NCBI GenBank assembly: GCA_963693085.1
Contig: OY856409.1
Coordinates: 1,339,350,915-1,339,414,914, forward strand
Direction of reading: 5' to 3'
Source: Alisma plantago-aquatica
Taxonomy: Eukaryota > Streptophyta > Magnoliopsida > Alismatales > Alismataceae
DNA: 64,000 nt
Below, one piece after another: positions 24,519-35,700 of the stretch. Under the pieces are notes generated by a model. The model saw only the letters and a list, made by a program, of their open reading frames with translations. It made no database searches and was not told the DNA's origin. Within the stretch, counting starts at the first letter, position 1, and each line of letters begins with the position of its first letter. Made by a program: the position numbers and the translations under genes.

Positions 24519-24853
24519 AACATCTTAATGTGAATTTTGGAAAATGACTTTTGAGTGCTTAAATATTCGATTAAAATGCTCTTGATCTTTTCTAAGCTTA
24601 ATTACAAGTCATACAATCATTACAAGTGATTTACAACAATATTCTAATGGATTTACATCATATTCTAAAAACATGCACTTGTATTGACTTTGACTTGTCG
24701 TTTCTCCAAGTTGAGATGCACAAGTTAGGGCATTTGGAGTGTGTCTATACCTAATCTGAAATCACTCAAGTAGAGACATTAGACACAATTAATTGGAATG
24801 GTTTAGTCATCATCAAAACAATGGGTTTGGTCAATCTAGACCTTGAGTCAACA

Positions 24854-25281
24854 GTAGGGAACACTAAGACTGTTGAAACTGGACCTGGCCTGATGGACCC
24901 GATCCAAAACTTGAATTGTTTAAGCAAGATAGGGGCTAAGGTTTTTTTAACCCAACCCTAACATGACCCTAAGAACTCAAAATTATTTTAGGGTCAGGTT
25001 TGGGTTTGATCTTTAGACACAGACTTGATTACCCAAAATTCATTATTTTTGTTCAAATTTTATTTTAAATATAATGTTTAACTCTCCACACTCAACTATA
25101 AAATTACAAATATATACATCAAAGTGCTTACCTCTAACAATAATATATAGTTTTGATTCATTTTGTCTAATGTTGAGATTAATTATTTTCATTATATAAA
25201 TGGATACATCTTCTAAGACTTTTAATGCACATGTTTATAAATTGGTGTTTGATTTGTGCATGTCATTCTTGTGCTGGGGCC

Positions 25282-25313
<32 letters not shown>

Positions 25314-25650
25314 TCGGATGTCTCCAAAGAGACTATATATTTGTGTTAAAAGTAGTTGTGTAGATTATTTTTATTTATATGTGTTTATAATTACATTTTC
25401 AATTTGTTTACATTGAACCCTATTGATAATACTTATTATTTTGAAAGATTAGAGAAGCAATAATTTTGTTTTAAATTTGTTCTTATGGCTTATGGATTTA
25501 CTAGTCAGGCCCAAGATACTTGAAAATATATTAGGTTTGAGTTAGAGTCATAATTTTTGACCAAAAAATCCATCTTTTGCAAGTTAGACTCGAGAAAAAA
25601 AGTGTTGACTCAAAATAAAACCCGACCAACCTGAACCTAATTTCCACCCC
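24854..25650. mobile_element. hAT-like non-autonomous DNA transposon fragment
   Basis: The right end reads CCTAATTTCCACCCCTA, whose reverse complement TAGGGGTGGAAATTAGG resembles common plant hAT-type ends. The left part holds GGACCTGGCCTGATGGACCC and GGGTCAGGTTTGGG, and the right part AACCCGACCAACCTGAACC, an imperfect inversion of the same GGTCGGGTT theme. The left terminus is not clean: it touches the Copia LTR end. There is no reading frame. It contains a U6 snRNA pseudogene at 25239-25333. Confidence 0.4.
25239..25333 (-). pseudogene. U6 spliceosomal snRNA pseudogene
   Basis: The reverse complement of this segment matches plant U6 snRNA over almost its entire length: a 5' stem-loop GTCTCTTTGGAGAC, then ATCCGATAAAATTGGAACGA, then TACAGAGAAGATTAGCATGG (the ACAGAGA box and AGC triad are intact), GCCCCAGCACAAGAATGACA and TGCACAAATCA. 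Differences are mostly C-to-T or G-to-A, many at CpG. About six bases are lost near the 3' end and the terminal T run is absent. U6 pairs with the 5' splice site and U2 in the spliceosome. No USE promoter element (RTCCCACATCG) is present upstream on the minus strand, and the only TATA-like string touches the RNA 5' end, too close for Pol III use. I therefore call it a pseudogene rather than an active gene. Confidence 0.88.
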
Positions 25651-25905
25651 TAGTGAACATTCATCGCTCATATAATTTAACCACAAAATAAGCTAGTGGT
25701 TACAGCTCCACACATTGTAATTAAGCCATCTACTATCTTTTAGAAAACATATATAAGTTTGCAATAATTTCCATACACCATCCTTAAACAAAAGCTACCC
25801 ACATCCTCCCAAAATTCTAGTACAAAAACTTTGATAAACATGTTTACATTAGATAAAACCCTCTTCACCTAACTGCAAATTCACTTTAATTGTCTATGAT
25901 GAATT
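25651..25905. other. Short intergenic stretch, nothing recognised
   Basis: AT-rich sequence between the hAT-like end and the SINE duplication. No reading frame, repeat or RNA gene seen. Confidence 0.5.
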
Positions 25906-25920
25906 CAAAGTGTGTGTATT
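25906..25920 (+). repeat. SINE target-site duplication, left copy
   Basis: CAAAGTGTGTGTATT, matched 14 of 15 by CAAAATGTGTGTATT at 26161-26175. Confidence 0.85.
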
Positions 25921-26160
25921 CATCCCGGGAATGACATCTCAGATGGTCGCAGCATGGTTCCCCTCACAAAGGGTCCTGGGTTTGACTCCCCCAAAAGAAC
26001 TTCTCTGAAAAATGAGACTTCAACCACTATGTAGTGTGCCTCTACGTGACTAACTGAGGCTAGGATTATTCATAGGTTAAGTGGGCCTCTAGGTTTTTAC
26101 CTTGCCATGGTGTGTCATGCTTGTGACTAGTCTTACAGAAGGTTTTCCACATCATCAAAA
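25921..26160 (+). mobile_element. Full-length tRNA-derived SINE (240 bp)
   Basis: The head resembles a tRNA gene: GGGAATGACATCTCAGATGG with an A-box-like TGGTCGCAGCATGG, and GGTTTGACTCC about 40 bp later, one mismatch from the Pol III B box GGTTCGANTCC. The body continues for about 170 bp without tRNA similarity and ends in a short A-rich tail (CATCATCAAAA). A 15-bp direct repeat with one mismatch flanks it, as expected after LINE-mediated insertion. It encodes no protein; Pol III would transcribe it and a LINE would supply the enzyme. I could not name the family. Confidence 0.85.
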
Positions 26161-26175
26161 CAAAATGTGTGTATT
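26161..26175 (+). repeat. SINE target-site duplication, right copy
   Basis: CAAAATGTGTGTATT directly after the SINE tail; one base differs from the left copy. Confidence 0.85.
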
Positions 26176-27547
26176 AAATAATAAACCTAATTGAAACAAG
26201 CCAGAGGCGGCCCTAAATTGTATGAGTCAACATGAAGTAGTAGCTTAAGGTTGTTGTATCATACCCAACCATAGGTATCTAACCTAATTATCCCTTACCT
26301 TATGCTTGTTTAATACTTTTGGCCATAATGTCCTTTTCCTTAAATTAGAGTATATTGGGGTTAATAGTAATCAAGAATGGTGTTCTAATTAATAACCTCT
26401 TTTTAATAATCAAATATAAATCAATTAAGATAATGTATCAAGTGGTTAGAATGCAAATTCATTATATCATATATCTTAATATTAAATAAATATATTCCAA
26501 AACATTCTCTAGTCTAGAAAATCACTAAAAGGAAATGATTAGAAAATATAACTTCAAGAGTATCAATCGAAATAATAATGATATATATATATATATATCA
26601 TCCTTGAACATCACAATACTAAAAATTGAACATCACAATACTAAAAAAACAAAATACTTTTCAAAGAGAAAACTCACATGAGATAATGATAAATATGGTA
26701 CATGCATATTATATAAATTCAACATCCTAACACAACAATTTTGTAGATATTAGAAGAATATGCTAATCATTATGAGATATGGAAGTAGTACCATAAAGCC
26801 CTAATATGTATTTGACATAACAAATGTACACAAAAGTAGAAACTAATATCTCATTCATTTTGTTAACATGTCAACTATCATCCTTTTGGGCTTCTCTTAC
26901 TACTTTAATTGATTAGGAAAAGAAAAAACTAATAAAAATACCCCAAAATAATCTATATGTACTTTGATAGGTTTGAATTAATAATCATCGACAAATTTTT
27001 TCCTATCAAACTCTCTTTCCTTATTTTTTAAATTTCATGATTTCTTTAAAGATTGTCCACTTATAATCAATTTTTCCCAGCTTGTCTACTACCTTTGATA
27101 GATGACCACAAGAAATATTCACAATACTTTTTATTAATCCTTCACTCTCTCTTATCTTTCTCTCTCTTTATGTTTCTTGTTGCAACCTCCTCCTCTCATT
27201 TGTAATTGTCTTGGATATCTATTAAGGATTAGTGTTTGGTTGATTTTTCAATTAACGATGAATTTGCTCTAGTTAATACGTTATTCGTGGTTTCAGATCT
27301 CAACCATTAACCAAACTAGATTGGAGTGAATTAACATTATTATAGTTATTCAGTTAACAATTAATTCAATTAGTTAGCATGGATAAATAATACTCATGCA
27401 TCGATATTGAATAAAGTACTCATAAAATTTTGAACAATTGTCATGACATACTAGCATTGCATATATAAACAATGCTATATAGTTCATTAATGCATGACTA
27501 ATATATGCATGGTGAGGTCTATAGAAATAAAATTACAACTATTTATG

Positions 27548-27548
<1 letters not shown>

Positions 27549-27614
<66 letters not shown>

Positions 27615-27620
27615 ATATAT
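27549..27620. repeat. (TA)n(TG)n microsatellite
   Basis: TA dinucleotides followed by about 20 uninterrupted TG units and a return to TATGTATGTATATATAT. It borders the small inverted-repeat element. The Cys-Val reading frame seen here is just the TG repeat. Confidence 0.95.
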
Positions 27621-27956
27621 GGGGATTTATTCGCTACCCGCACGGGTAGCCTGATTTTTTGCTACCCGCCCATCCAAAAGAGTAACTATATGGTACACAA
27701 GAGTAACTCTAAGATAAAAAGAGTAACTATATGGTACACAAGAGTAACTCTGAGATCAAAAAAGTAACTGCGCAGAAAATATACAATCAGTAAATATATG
27801 GACGGGTTTTTTGATTTTGGGGGGAGAAATGATATTATTTTTGGATGAAATTTTTTAGGGAGCTAGATAAAATGCTCCTATACAATTGCAAAAAAAAATT
27901 AAAAAAAATATCAGGAAGGGTGCGTGGGTAGCTACCTATGCGGGTATTAAAGATGA

Positions 27957-27958
<2 letters not shown>
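27621..27958. mobile_element. Micron-like miniature element flanked by (TA)n
   Basis: The left end contains CTACCCGCACGGGTAGC and the right end, reversed, ATACCCGCATAGGTAGC; the inner halves agree at 14 of 16 positions, then both continue to CCTGATTTTTT-like text. On both sides lie (TA)n tracts. Small elements sitting inside TA microsatellites match the Micron-type MITEs described from rice. The left end also holds a perfect 8-bp-arm palindrome (27633-27650). Two 41-bp tandem units with GAGTAACTATATGGTACACA start at 27680 and 27721. No reading frame. Family assignment is inference. Confidence 0.6.
27680..27770 (+). repeat. 41-bp tandem repeat inside the miniature element
   Basis: GAGTAACTATATGGTACACA begins at 27680 and again at 27721; each unit also holds a second AGAGTAACTC half-repeat. 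A third, degenerate start (AAGTAACTGCGC) follows at about 27763. Confidence 0.85.
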
Positions 27959-27960
<2 letters not shown>

Positions 27961-28007
<47 letters not shown>

Positions 28008-28030
28008 TTGTAAATTTATATATATATATA
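27961..28030. repeat. (TA)n microsatellite, right side of the miniature element
   Basis: About 17 TA units, an interruption with TTTATA/TTTGTAAAT, and a further short TA run to 28030. Confidence 0.95.
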
Positions 28031-29523
28031 CGCAAAGGATAATTTCAGTAAAACAAAATTGTGTTACCAAATAGAAAATATTTTTAACCAAAATTTGAAC
28101 AATTTAACCAACTACTAAACTAAATTATCGAAATTGACTAAATTAAGCAAGTGGTCCAAATTGAATTAATCATTCAAAACTAACCATTAGTTAACTGATT
28201 ATTAACTAACTTTTTTCACTCCTAATTTTTGCATCAAATGAACTCTTAATCCAACCTTTTCATGACATATTGGTCTCCAAGATCTCTCTCATCAAATTGT
28301 AACATATTTTGAAAATGTTAGAATGTTCTATACAAGATGGTGTAAATCTGGCAACCTAATTCGATAAAAATAAAAGTAGTCAAATTTAGGATTTATAAAA
28401 ATAATAAAATATTAACCCTAATCTTATGTGAACTTATTGATAGGTGTTTTAGTACCTTAATGTGGATGTAGGGTTTGATCCTAGACTGTGTAGGATAGAC
28501 TACAAGGTATGTACATCTACCCAACTATCTTTTTGGCACTATATTGTTGAGTTGAACCCTAATCTTCCTATAAGATGCATATCTTGTGAAAACAAAACTC
28601 CTTTTCTTATCTATTGTAAGTTTTTTTTAAAAACCCATATCATGATCCTTTCTCTCTCTTTGGTTATTGGAACTCACAGAATTATTATAGATCAGTCCTT
28701 TGAACTTAACTTGTTCCTATATGGATATTCTCATCCCCTCCTATTTGAAATAACATGATTTATCTTTTATTATGCATCATGTGATGATTTATTAGCATAA
28801 TATGATTTTTTGTGAATGTGATCAATTCCCACACCTTATTAATTGTGCAATGGTAATAATTCATGCAATTGAATCCAAAAGAGAAGATATGTATCATTTC
28901 TTGCTCACCCTATATTATAGAGAAGAAGGATATTTCTTTTGCTCACCCCATGTTTTTTAGCACATGTGTATCATTTCCTGGTCACCCTATATTAATTATA
29001 TATTTGTTAATTCCTACTTATATGATTTTTATTTGTCACGTGTAGAAATATGGATGATTTTACCTCATATTTATGTATTTGGCAAGATCTTTATTGTTGT
29101 AATTTCTTATTAACTTAAATATCTCGTCTCTTGACATGGATCTCTCTTGAATGTATTTATTTTGAATTAACCACATATTTGAACCCCTTTTACATGGATT
29201 TTTTTTTACTTTACCATATTTAATGTCTAAATATTTTTATATCGCACATACTTAATTTTCCTAATCATTGATCTCATGGGCTTAGACCTACCTTTTCCTT
29301 TGGTTTGTCCTTTATGTTCAATTTGATGAACAGTATTAAAATTTGTAATAGTCAAGTCTAATTCTACTGCTACTTTGTTGTTTACCATGCTTATTGAGGA
29401 ATTGGCATGCACTCCTTATATTTGCAAATTTTTATGTTGTGGTTGTTGGAATGAGGTATTTGTATATCTTTCCTCATAATAAGTAAGGAGTGGATCCCCT
29501 CATGGGTAGCACTCTTTTCAATA

Positions 29524-29535
29524 TGGTATTAGAGT
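29524..29535 (+). promoter_or_regulatory. Primer binding site of element B
   Basis: TGGTATTAGAGT, two transitions from the tRNA-iMet complement TGGTATCAGAGC, three bases after the LTR end at 29520. Confidence 0.7.
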
Positions 29536-30418
29536 CATGCTGGTTGGTATACTGACTATATTAAAATTTTGATAGTAGTTCCCCTTGTAGTGAAACCCTT
29601 TGGATAACACACTTACCCTAGAATGAACATATATCTTATAAGTTAGAATGAAATAAGTATATAGAACATGGTGAAGTGGTAATAAATATCTTGAGCAATC
29701 TAAAACCCATGAGATAGGGCATCATGTTCTTTTCCCTTAATTATTGTGAGGTGCTCATGTAGCCCCTCTGTGACTGTAAGATCTAATTGGGAGTAGTGTA
29801 AGGTGATGATGATAATAAAATAGTAGGATAGGGATATGCTAATATGGATAACTTGTAACTTGATTCTTGCTATTTTTTGGAACCATATTTGTTTTATATC
29901 ATATAGTTTTTATCACTAACAGTTACTTTCCTTTATTCTACTATATAAAAAAAAACTCATTTTCTCAGTTTTATCAATGTTTTCTTGAATCAAGTTACAA
30001 TGAAAAAAAATATGATGTTTTGTAGGGAAACCCTAGAATTAGTTTGTATAGGAAACTCAAACTGTATGACTAAAAATAAGAAGAAATTACTAGTACATAT
30101 GGTTTAGTGGACCTATCCTATTTTACTTTGTTAGATTTTGAAGAGGTGTGCCCAGTTACTTATTAGATGCTTATATGAACTCTAAAACTATTAAGAGACA
30201 ACATACTTCAGCCTTGTATTTATGATCATATAGTTGGATGCATGACCTTTGGTACCCACCTAGTAAACATAACTCATATGACTCATATATAATCCTAAAA
30301 CATTTAGGGTTGTTTAGTATGACTTATTAGATTGAACCTTTTTAAGGGGTGGAGACTCATTTGATAGTGTTTGGATCATTAGATTTTGAGGACAAATCCT
30401 ATTTAAAGTGTCAAGTGT
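29536..30418 (+). other. Interior of element B, non-coding
   Basis: About 0.9 kb between PBS and 3' LTR with no retroelement protein motif on either strand. The end reads TTTTGAGGACAAATCC and then GTGTCAAG before the LTR start, resembling the degenerate end of a chromoviral polyprotein plus polypurine tract. Confidence 0.6.
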
Positions 30419-32758
30419 TGTAACATACTCAAATCCAGGTATCTGGCCTAATTCTTCCTTACCCTGTGACTTTTTATACTTTTGGCCTTTGTGTACTTTT
30501 CCCTATATTCGAGTATACTGAGATTGATACAAATCAAGAGATATGGTGTTTTAATTAGTAATATTTTTATTTACCACTTAAATATAAATGAGTTAGATAG
30601 TGTTTCAAGTAAGGGATTAGAATACAAATTCACAATAGACTATAGTAATAAATAAATATATTATAGATCTTTGTATGGTCTAAAAATCACAAAAAGGAAA
30701 TGATTACAAAATATTACTTAAGAATTGCAGTTGGAATAAAAATGGTATTAATATTAGCCTTGAGCATAACCGTATTAAACAAAATACCCAAAATACTTTT
30801 ATAAGAGGAAAATCACGTGAGATTATGATAGAGTAGTACATAAATATTATGAAAAGTGAGTCATCAAAATTAACAATATATCAAAATAAGTTTCCTCTTT
30901 TTTAGAGAAAAATGTTAACTATTATTATAGATATGATAATAGTACCATGAAACCCTAATATATTAGTTGACAAAACAAACCACCACAAAACTGGAAACTA
31001 ATTATAACTTTGTAATCTGCATAGTTCAATTAGTTAACATGTTAAGTTCCATCCTTTTTGGTACTTTCTTACTCGTTCAACTATGAGGGAAAGAAAAAAT
31101 AGTATTAATACCCTAAAATGGCCTATATGTCATTCGATATGTTTGATTTTATAATTTTCAGCAAACTTTTTCCTACTACACTAACTTTCCTTATTTCTAG
31201 TTTCACATATGCTTTAAAGACCATCCAATTTTGATCAAAATATGCCCATCTTGTCTCCTACCTTTGGTAGGAGATTATGAGCAACACACACAATATTTTC
31301 AAAACCCCTCACCCTTTCTTTACTTTTATCTATCTCTTTGTTTCTCATCAATACCTTTTCTCCTCTCCTTTAGATCTCTGACATTTTTTTTGTTGATTGC
31401 AAAGACTTTGGAAATCCCCTAGACATAATACCTACCTACATTATACCCACTAATAGGAAAGGGGAGCTCCTTTTCTGCCACTCCCTATGCTCAATTACTC
31501 TCAAGCATGCCTGACTCCAACCATGTTAAGTTATGTCTCCTTCTTTGTCAACTATAGGGCCTCCCATGTCGCTCTCGCATCCTCAACCCAATTGCCTCTA
31601 CAACATGTTACTGTGTTAGTGTTATATACGCCTAGTTTTTTTGTTTATTCCTCTAGTCTTCTTACCTAAACATTGGCTCCCTAGTTATTTCGACCTAATT
31701 TTCATAAGGTGCATTAGAACATGGAATCAACATTTTACCCTGACCACAAATCAACTTGTTTTTTGTATGTATGTTGTTGTGATTGTTTGCTGGAATTCAT
31801 TGACAGTAGCTTTTGGGTGTGAGAAGACCAATTTCCAGACCCTCCAACCTCTACACATTTATGCTTCAATGGAAGAACACCCATTTGGATTTCGAATCCA
31901 CCCCCAGACTCATGTCAAGGGTCTCTGAGTTTGTGGAGTTGAGGGTAACTCATCCATTATATTTGTAGGCTTAATATTCCACTAGATCTTGATTTTGAAC
32001 TATTGACTAAGTGCACAAAATTTGTTTTTCTTTTCTATGATGGTCTCGAGATAATGGTTTTAGATTCTCATTTGTATCCTCGATTTGATTTATATTTGTC
32101 ACGCACCATGAGGTTATTTGATCTTTTTCCTATCTTTTGTTGATTTGGTCGCATACGTTTTGGAGATGTGAAAAGGATCAAGGTCCTTGTCATGCACTAA
32201 GGTTTTAAAATCTGATGCAGGGGTATTCTAGTATTTCATTGGTTTTTTGTTTATAGAAGTTGTATAAATTTGTTTATATAAATAATGTGTAACAATTTTT
32301 TGGATGGTCAAAAAATTAAATAAAAATAATATTTTGAATAAGAAAAGTGATACCCATTGATTGGTGTTGCTTGTGGACATAAAATAATTTTGTTCAAAAG
32401 CCAACTTTTTCCTCTTATAAATAACACTAAATATATTAATCTAGACAAATTAATAAGTTATTGTTTGACTCTTAGAAAATTGTAATAAAATATGTTTTGT
32501 AAGTGTTAGAATTTATGTTTTACAAGATGGTACAAGTTTTTTTAGCTTGATTCAATAAAAATACAACAAATCAATTTTTAGGGTTTGTACAAGTGATGAA
32601 ATATTAAGCCTAATCTTGTTTGAACTTGTCACTAGGCGTTTTTGGTATCTTGATTTGGACCTCTGGTTTGACCCTAGATTTTATAGGAATGAATACAAGG
32701 TATGTGCCTCTATCCTATTATCTTTTGAGCATCAAGACCTCTCTTTTGATTGGCACTA
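30419..32758 (+). repeat. 3' LTR of element B, first part
   Basis: Starts TGTAACATACTCAAATCC and follows the 5' LTR with many substitutions and small indels. At about 32750 (TTGGCACTA) it is interrupted; the LTR text resumes at 38358 with ATTATATTGACTTGAAACC, matching CTATATTGTTGAGTTGAACC of the 5' LTR at 28539. Confidence 0.72.
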
Positions 32759-35700
32759 ATAACAATCATTAGAGAGAAACCCTAAACATAACCTCGATTA
32801 AGAACAATACACTTGATTCTAAACAAACACGATTAACACATTATACAAAAAATAGAAGTAAATTTTTCCTTTTTCATGAAACTTCATAAATCAATGTCAC
32901 ATAAAGGATGAGATATTTAGTTATCAAAAATATTAATCAGCTTCACAAAAACTAGGTACAAATCTTATTGCTCATATGCAGATAAATTTATATCAACTAC
33001 ATGTACATGAAAAAACAAACTAGGTATACTACCCATACTAAGAAAGAGAGAGTACATGGACATTCTAATCTATATAATTTTATTTACAACTTCTTTTCCA
33101 TGACCTCTCCATTGGATAACATTATACCTAAAACATCTAAAATAGCCTCATGATACACATAGAGATCTTTAGTGAGTGGATACCTCCCACTCAAGTTAAG
33201 TATATGCATCGTGTCGAATTAATCATATTAAGATTAAAGAAACTTGCAGATATTACTATGAATAACAAATAATTATAGCATTCAACACATGCATTTAATG
33301 ACAATAGTTTAATCAATCAGATAAGATAAGATATTCACTTAAGCCAATTCCAAGTTTAAAATATATTCAAGAGAATGTTTATGAACTGATCCATAAATGT
33401 TAATTACTTCAGAATGACAATCTAATTTTAGGGGTAACAAGTCAAGATATAAACATTTTGAATCAAGACATAATAATAGCATCAACTTTGTTCACTTCCT
33501 CTGATCTTGAAGTTGAAGTCCACAAAATACATGTCTACCAAAAGAGACTATCTAAATCACAAAAAAAATCCAAAATCATAATTTACAATGGATATTAAAT
33601 TCAACATCAACTAGTTGCCAACATTTAAGATTAAAATCATATAAACAATAATGTGGAAACATATTATCTCTTATAAAAGAATGATTAATTTCCACAACAA
33701 GAAATATATTCAAAAGAAATAGGGTCTCATCTAGTATTACAAAGCATGTAATAAACATTCAAATCATATTCTACATGGCTTGTCATCATTCATTCATTTT
33801 CCCTGTGACTATTTAGCTTGTACCTCACTTAGTATAAGTCACCATGTATGATTCTCATGTCAAGGACTCATTGTCACTATCTTAAGGTTTATCAGGACAC
33901 TTAAGATATCGACAGTAGACCCTAGTTCACCATATGGTTACCTCAATAGGCTTAGGTCCTCATCTCTGGTACATAAGATAAGAAAAAATATAACAAAATA
34001 TCACATATCATCATGTTTCACAATTCATTTTATCAGAGTTTATCCCTAATGTACATAGACTATAGTAGAGGATTTAGAACCAAAATTGCACCAAATTACT
34101 CACTCCTAAATCCTTGTAGTCTAATCTTTAAGGTCTCGATCCACACTCCAAAAATCCTTCTCCTAATTCTCTAATTACTATAAGGATATATGTTTCATTT
34201 CCCTAGTATGAACCTAGGGAAAATTGACGACGTTTAGGTAACCTAACTAGATGTTTCATCATTTCACTTGTTATTTAATCTACTTACTCATATTTAAGAA
34301 GGAATTCAAATCATAATTTTTCAAGTTTGTGTACTCTTGCACAACTAGAATAATATAAAGTTATTAGTGTTAATAATAAGGACAATGATTGAAACAAGAA
34401 CAACAAACTATAATTTTCAACAAATATGTTTCCATCTCTATATCATCTCATATCAATCATCATCAGTGGGCTATCAGTCTGAGACATGATCCCATCATCC
34501 AGCATTTATCCTAAACATGGTTTCTCAAATATAATCAATGCATGCTAATTCATTCCCAAAACATTCTTATAGGTTCGTTTCATATCACATTTTTAATCAA
34601 ATATACATATACACATTAGAATTCATACTAATATAAGCATATAATTACTTATATGATTTATCATGCTCAGAATTGGTTCAATATATGACATATACTTAAT
34701 CCATCTAATTTCAACTGATATGATTAGATCTCAGTGTATAAATGAGTGTAACACATTTGTTACTCCTCTTTTACTATATACCATTCTTCATTTAGGGTTA
34801 CTATTCAACACATATTTGATTATTTATGAAATCTATAAGAATAGACAATTCTCTGAATACAAAAATTCTAACAGACAACTACAATCCACGAACCCCTTCT
34901 TATGAATCAATTCACATCCTTGAACTTCATATTATAATTGAATCAAGCTATACTTATATACATACCTTAATTTCTTATTTTATAATATTATTCATTATTA
35001 TCACATAGCTCATCACATTAAGGTTAGAGTTAGGTGCTTAGACTAGCTAAGATAAGTACTTGGTTTTTCTCCATTTTAGATTTGTTACTTTGAACTTCTT
35101 CCATTTCATGTCTATTATACTAGAATCGATCATTATTAGTTCATCTAGTATACAATGCTTCTCTCTCATTGACATCCATCAAAGTACAACATTAGTGTAT
35201 GTCTTTCAACTTAGATCAATCCAAATGTATTTAAAACAAACAGAATATAGACTTTATCATACCCATTTCATTAATATTATTTATAACTTATCCTCACAAA
35301 TTTTTTCACTCTTTCCATTTCCTTTCTTGCATTTATATGAATGTATCATGTCATTTAACTTCCAATGGAATTTTGGCAGATGAAAACAATCTTTCTATCA
35401 TTTATATAAGTCTCAATTTATGAAAATCCATGGATTAGGGTTTTTGCTTCTTACCTCTTAATCTCTTGTCATCTTCTCAACTAATTATTATGTAACTTGT
35501 ATAAAAGCCTTGCATTCATGTGAGTTTTAGTCATTATTGCCTAAATTATATTATATTAGATTCATCAGGCTTAGAAGGAGGATTAATCTTATTTGAGATG
35601 GCTAGGTTGTCTAGTGATTTCCACTCATCTAGGGATCCCACGGTGCCTTTCTTCCACTTGGGGGACAGGGTGCGGTTGTTGGGGTTCCATCTCCCTGCTC

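Larger units (their letters stand above)
18591..24853 (-). mobile_element. Gag-only Sirevirus-like Ty1/Copia element (non-autonomous, minus strand)
   Basis: The direct repeats 18591-19361 and 23881-24853 are the two LTRs. Read on the minus strand, the order is 5' LTR (23294-24853), PBS, gag with two CCHC knuckles and a coiled coil, a non-coding tail, several polypurine tracts, and a truncated 3' LTR. The LTR ends are TGTTG and CAACA. Protease, integrase, RT and RNase H are all missing: coding potential stops at about 21300 and the remaining 1.9 kb before the PPT is empty. Multiple PPTs and CpG-containing palindromic motifs in the LTR are known hallmarks of Sireviruses, and the gag has the UBN2-type fold common in plant Copia. 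Mobility would have depended on an autonomous relative. No target-site duplication can be tested because the left LTR is truncated. Confidence 0.82.
23294..24853 (-). repeat. 5' LTR of the Copia element (complete, 1,560 bp)
   Basis: On the plus strand it begins TGTTGGATCC and ends GAGTCAACA, so the ends form a TGTTG/CAACA inverted pair. It contains a minisatellite-like array (23640-23890), a minus-strand TATA box (24152-24160) and a cluster of palindromic CGACCGAT motifs (24293-24518). Flanking DNA at 24854 begins GTAGG; the partner duplication on the left cannot be tested. Confidence 0.9.
26255..29520 (+). repeat. 5' LTR of element B (3,266 bp)
   Basis: Starts TGTATCATACCC and ends CACTCTTTTCA just before ATATGGTATTAGAG. 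Shared blocks with the 3' copy include TACTTTTGGCC near the start, AAAAGGAAATGATTA about 290 bp in, AATGATAAAAT-type AT-rich text, and ACAAGGTATGT near 28504 (32697 in the other copy). It holds a small (TA)n-flanked element at 27621-27958 that the 3' copy lacks. Short frames within it (for example 28462-28758) are not conserved in the 3' LTR. Confidence 0.75.

Noticed and set aside
25236..25340. Functional U6 snRNA gene
   Set aside because: Several conserved bases changed, about six lost near the 3' end, no terminal T run, no USE, and the TATA-like string touches the RNA start.
25930..25990. A tRNA gene
   Set aside because: Only A/B-box-like sequence without a foldable acceptor stem or anticodon arm; SINE tail and duplication explain it better.
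27567..28074. Cys-Val and Tyr-Ile reading frames
   Set aside because: Pure translation of TG and TA microsatellites.
31231..31928. Three overlapping plus-strand frames
   Set aside because: Located in the 3' LTR of element B and not conserved in the 5' LTR.
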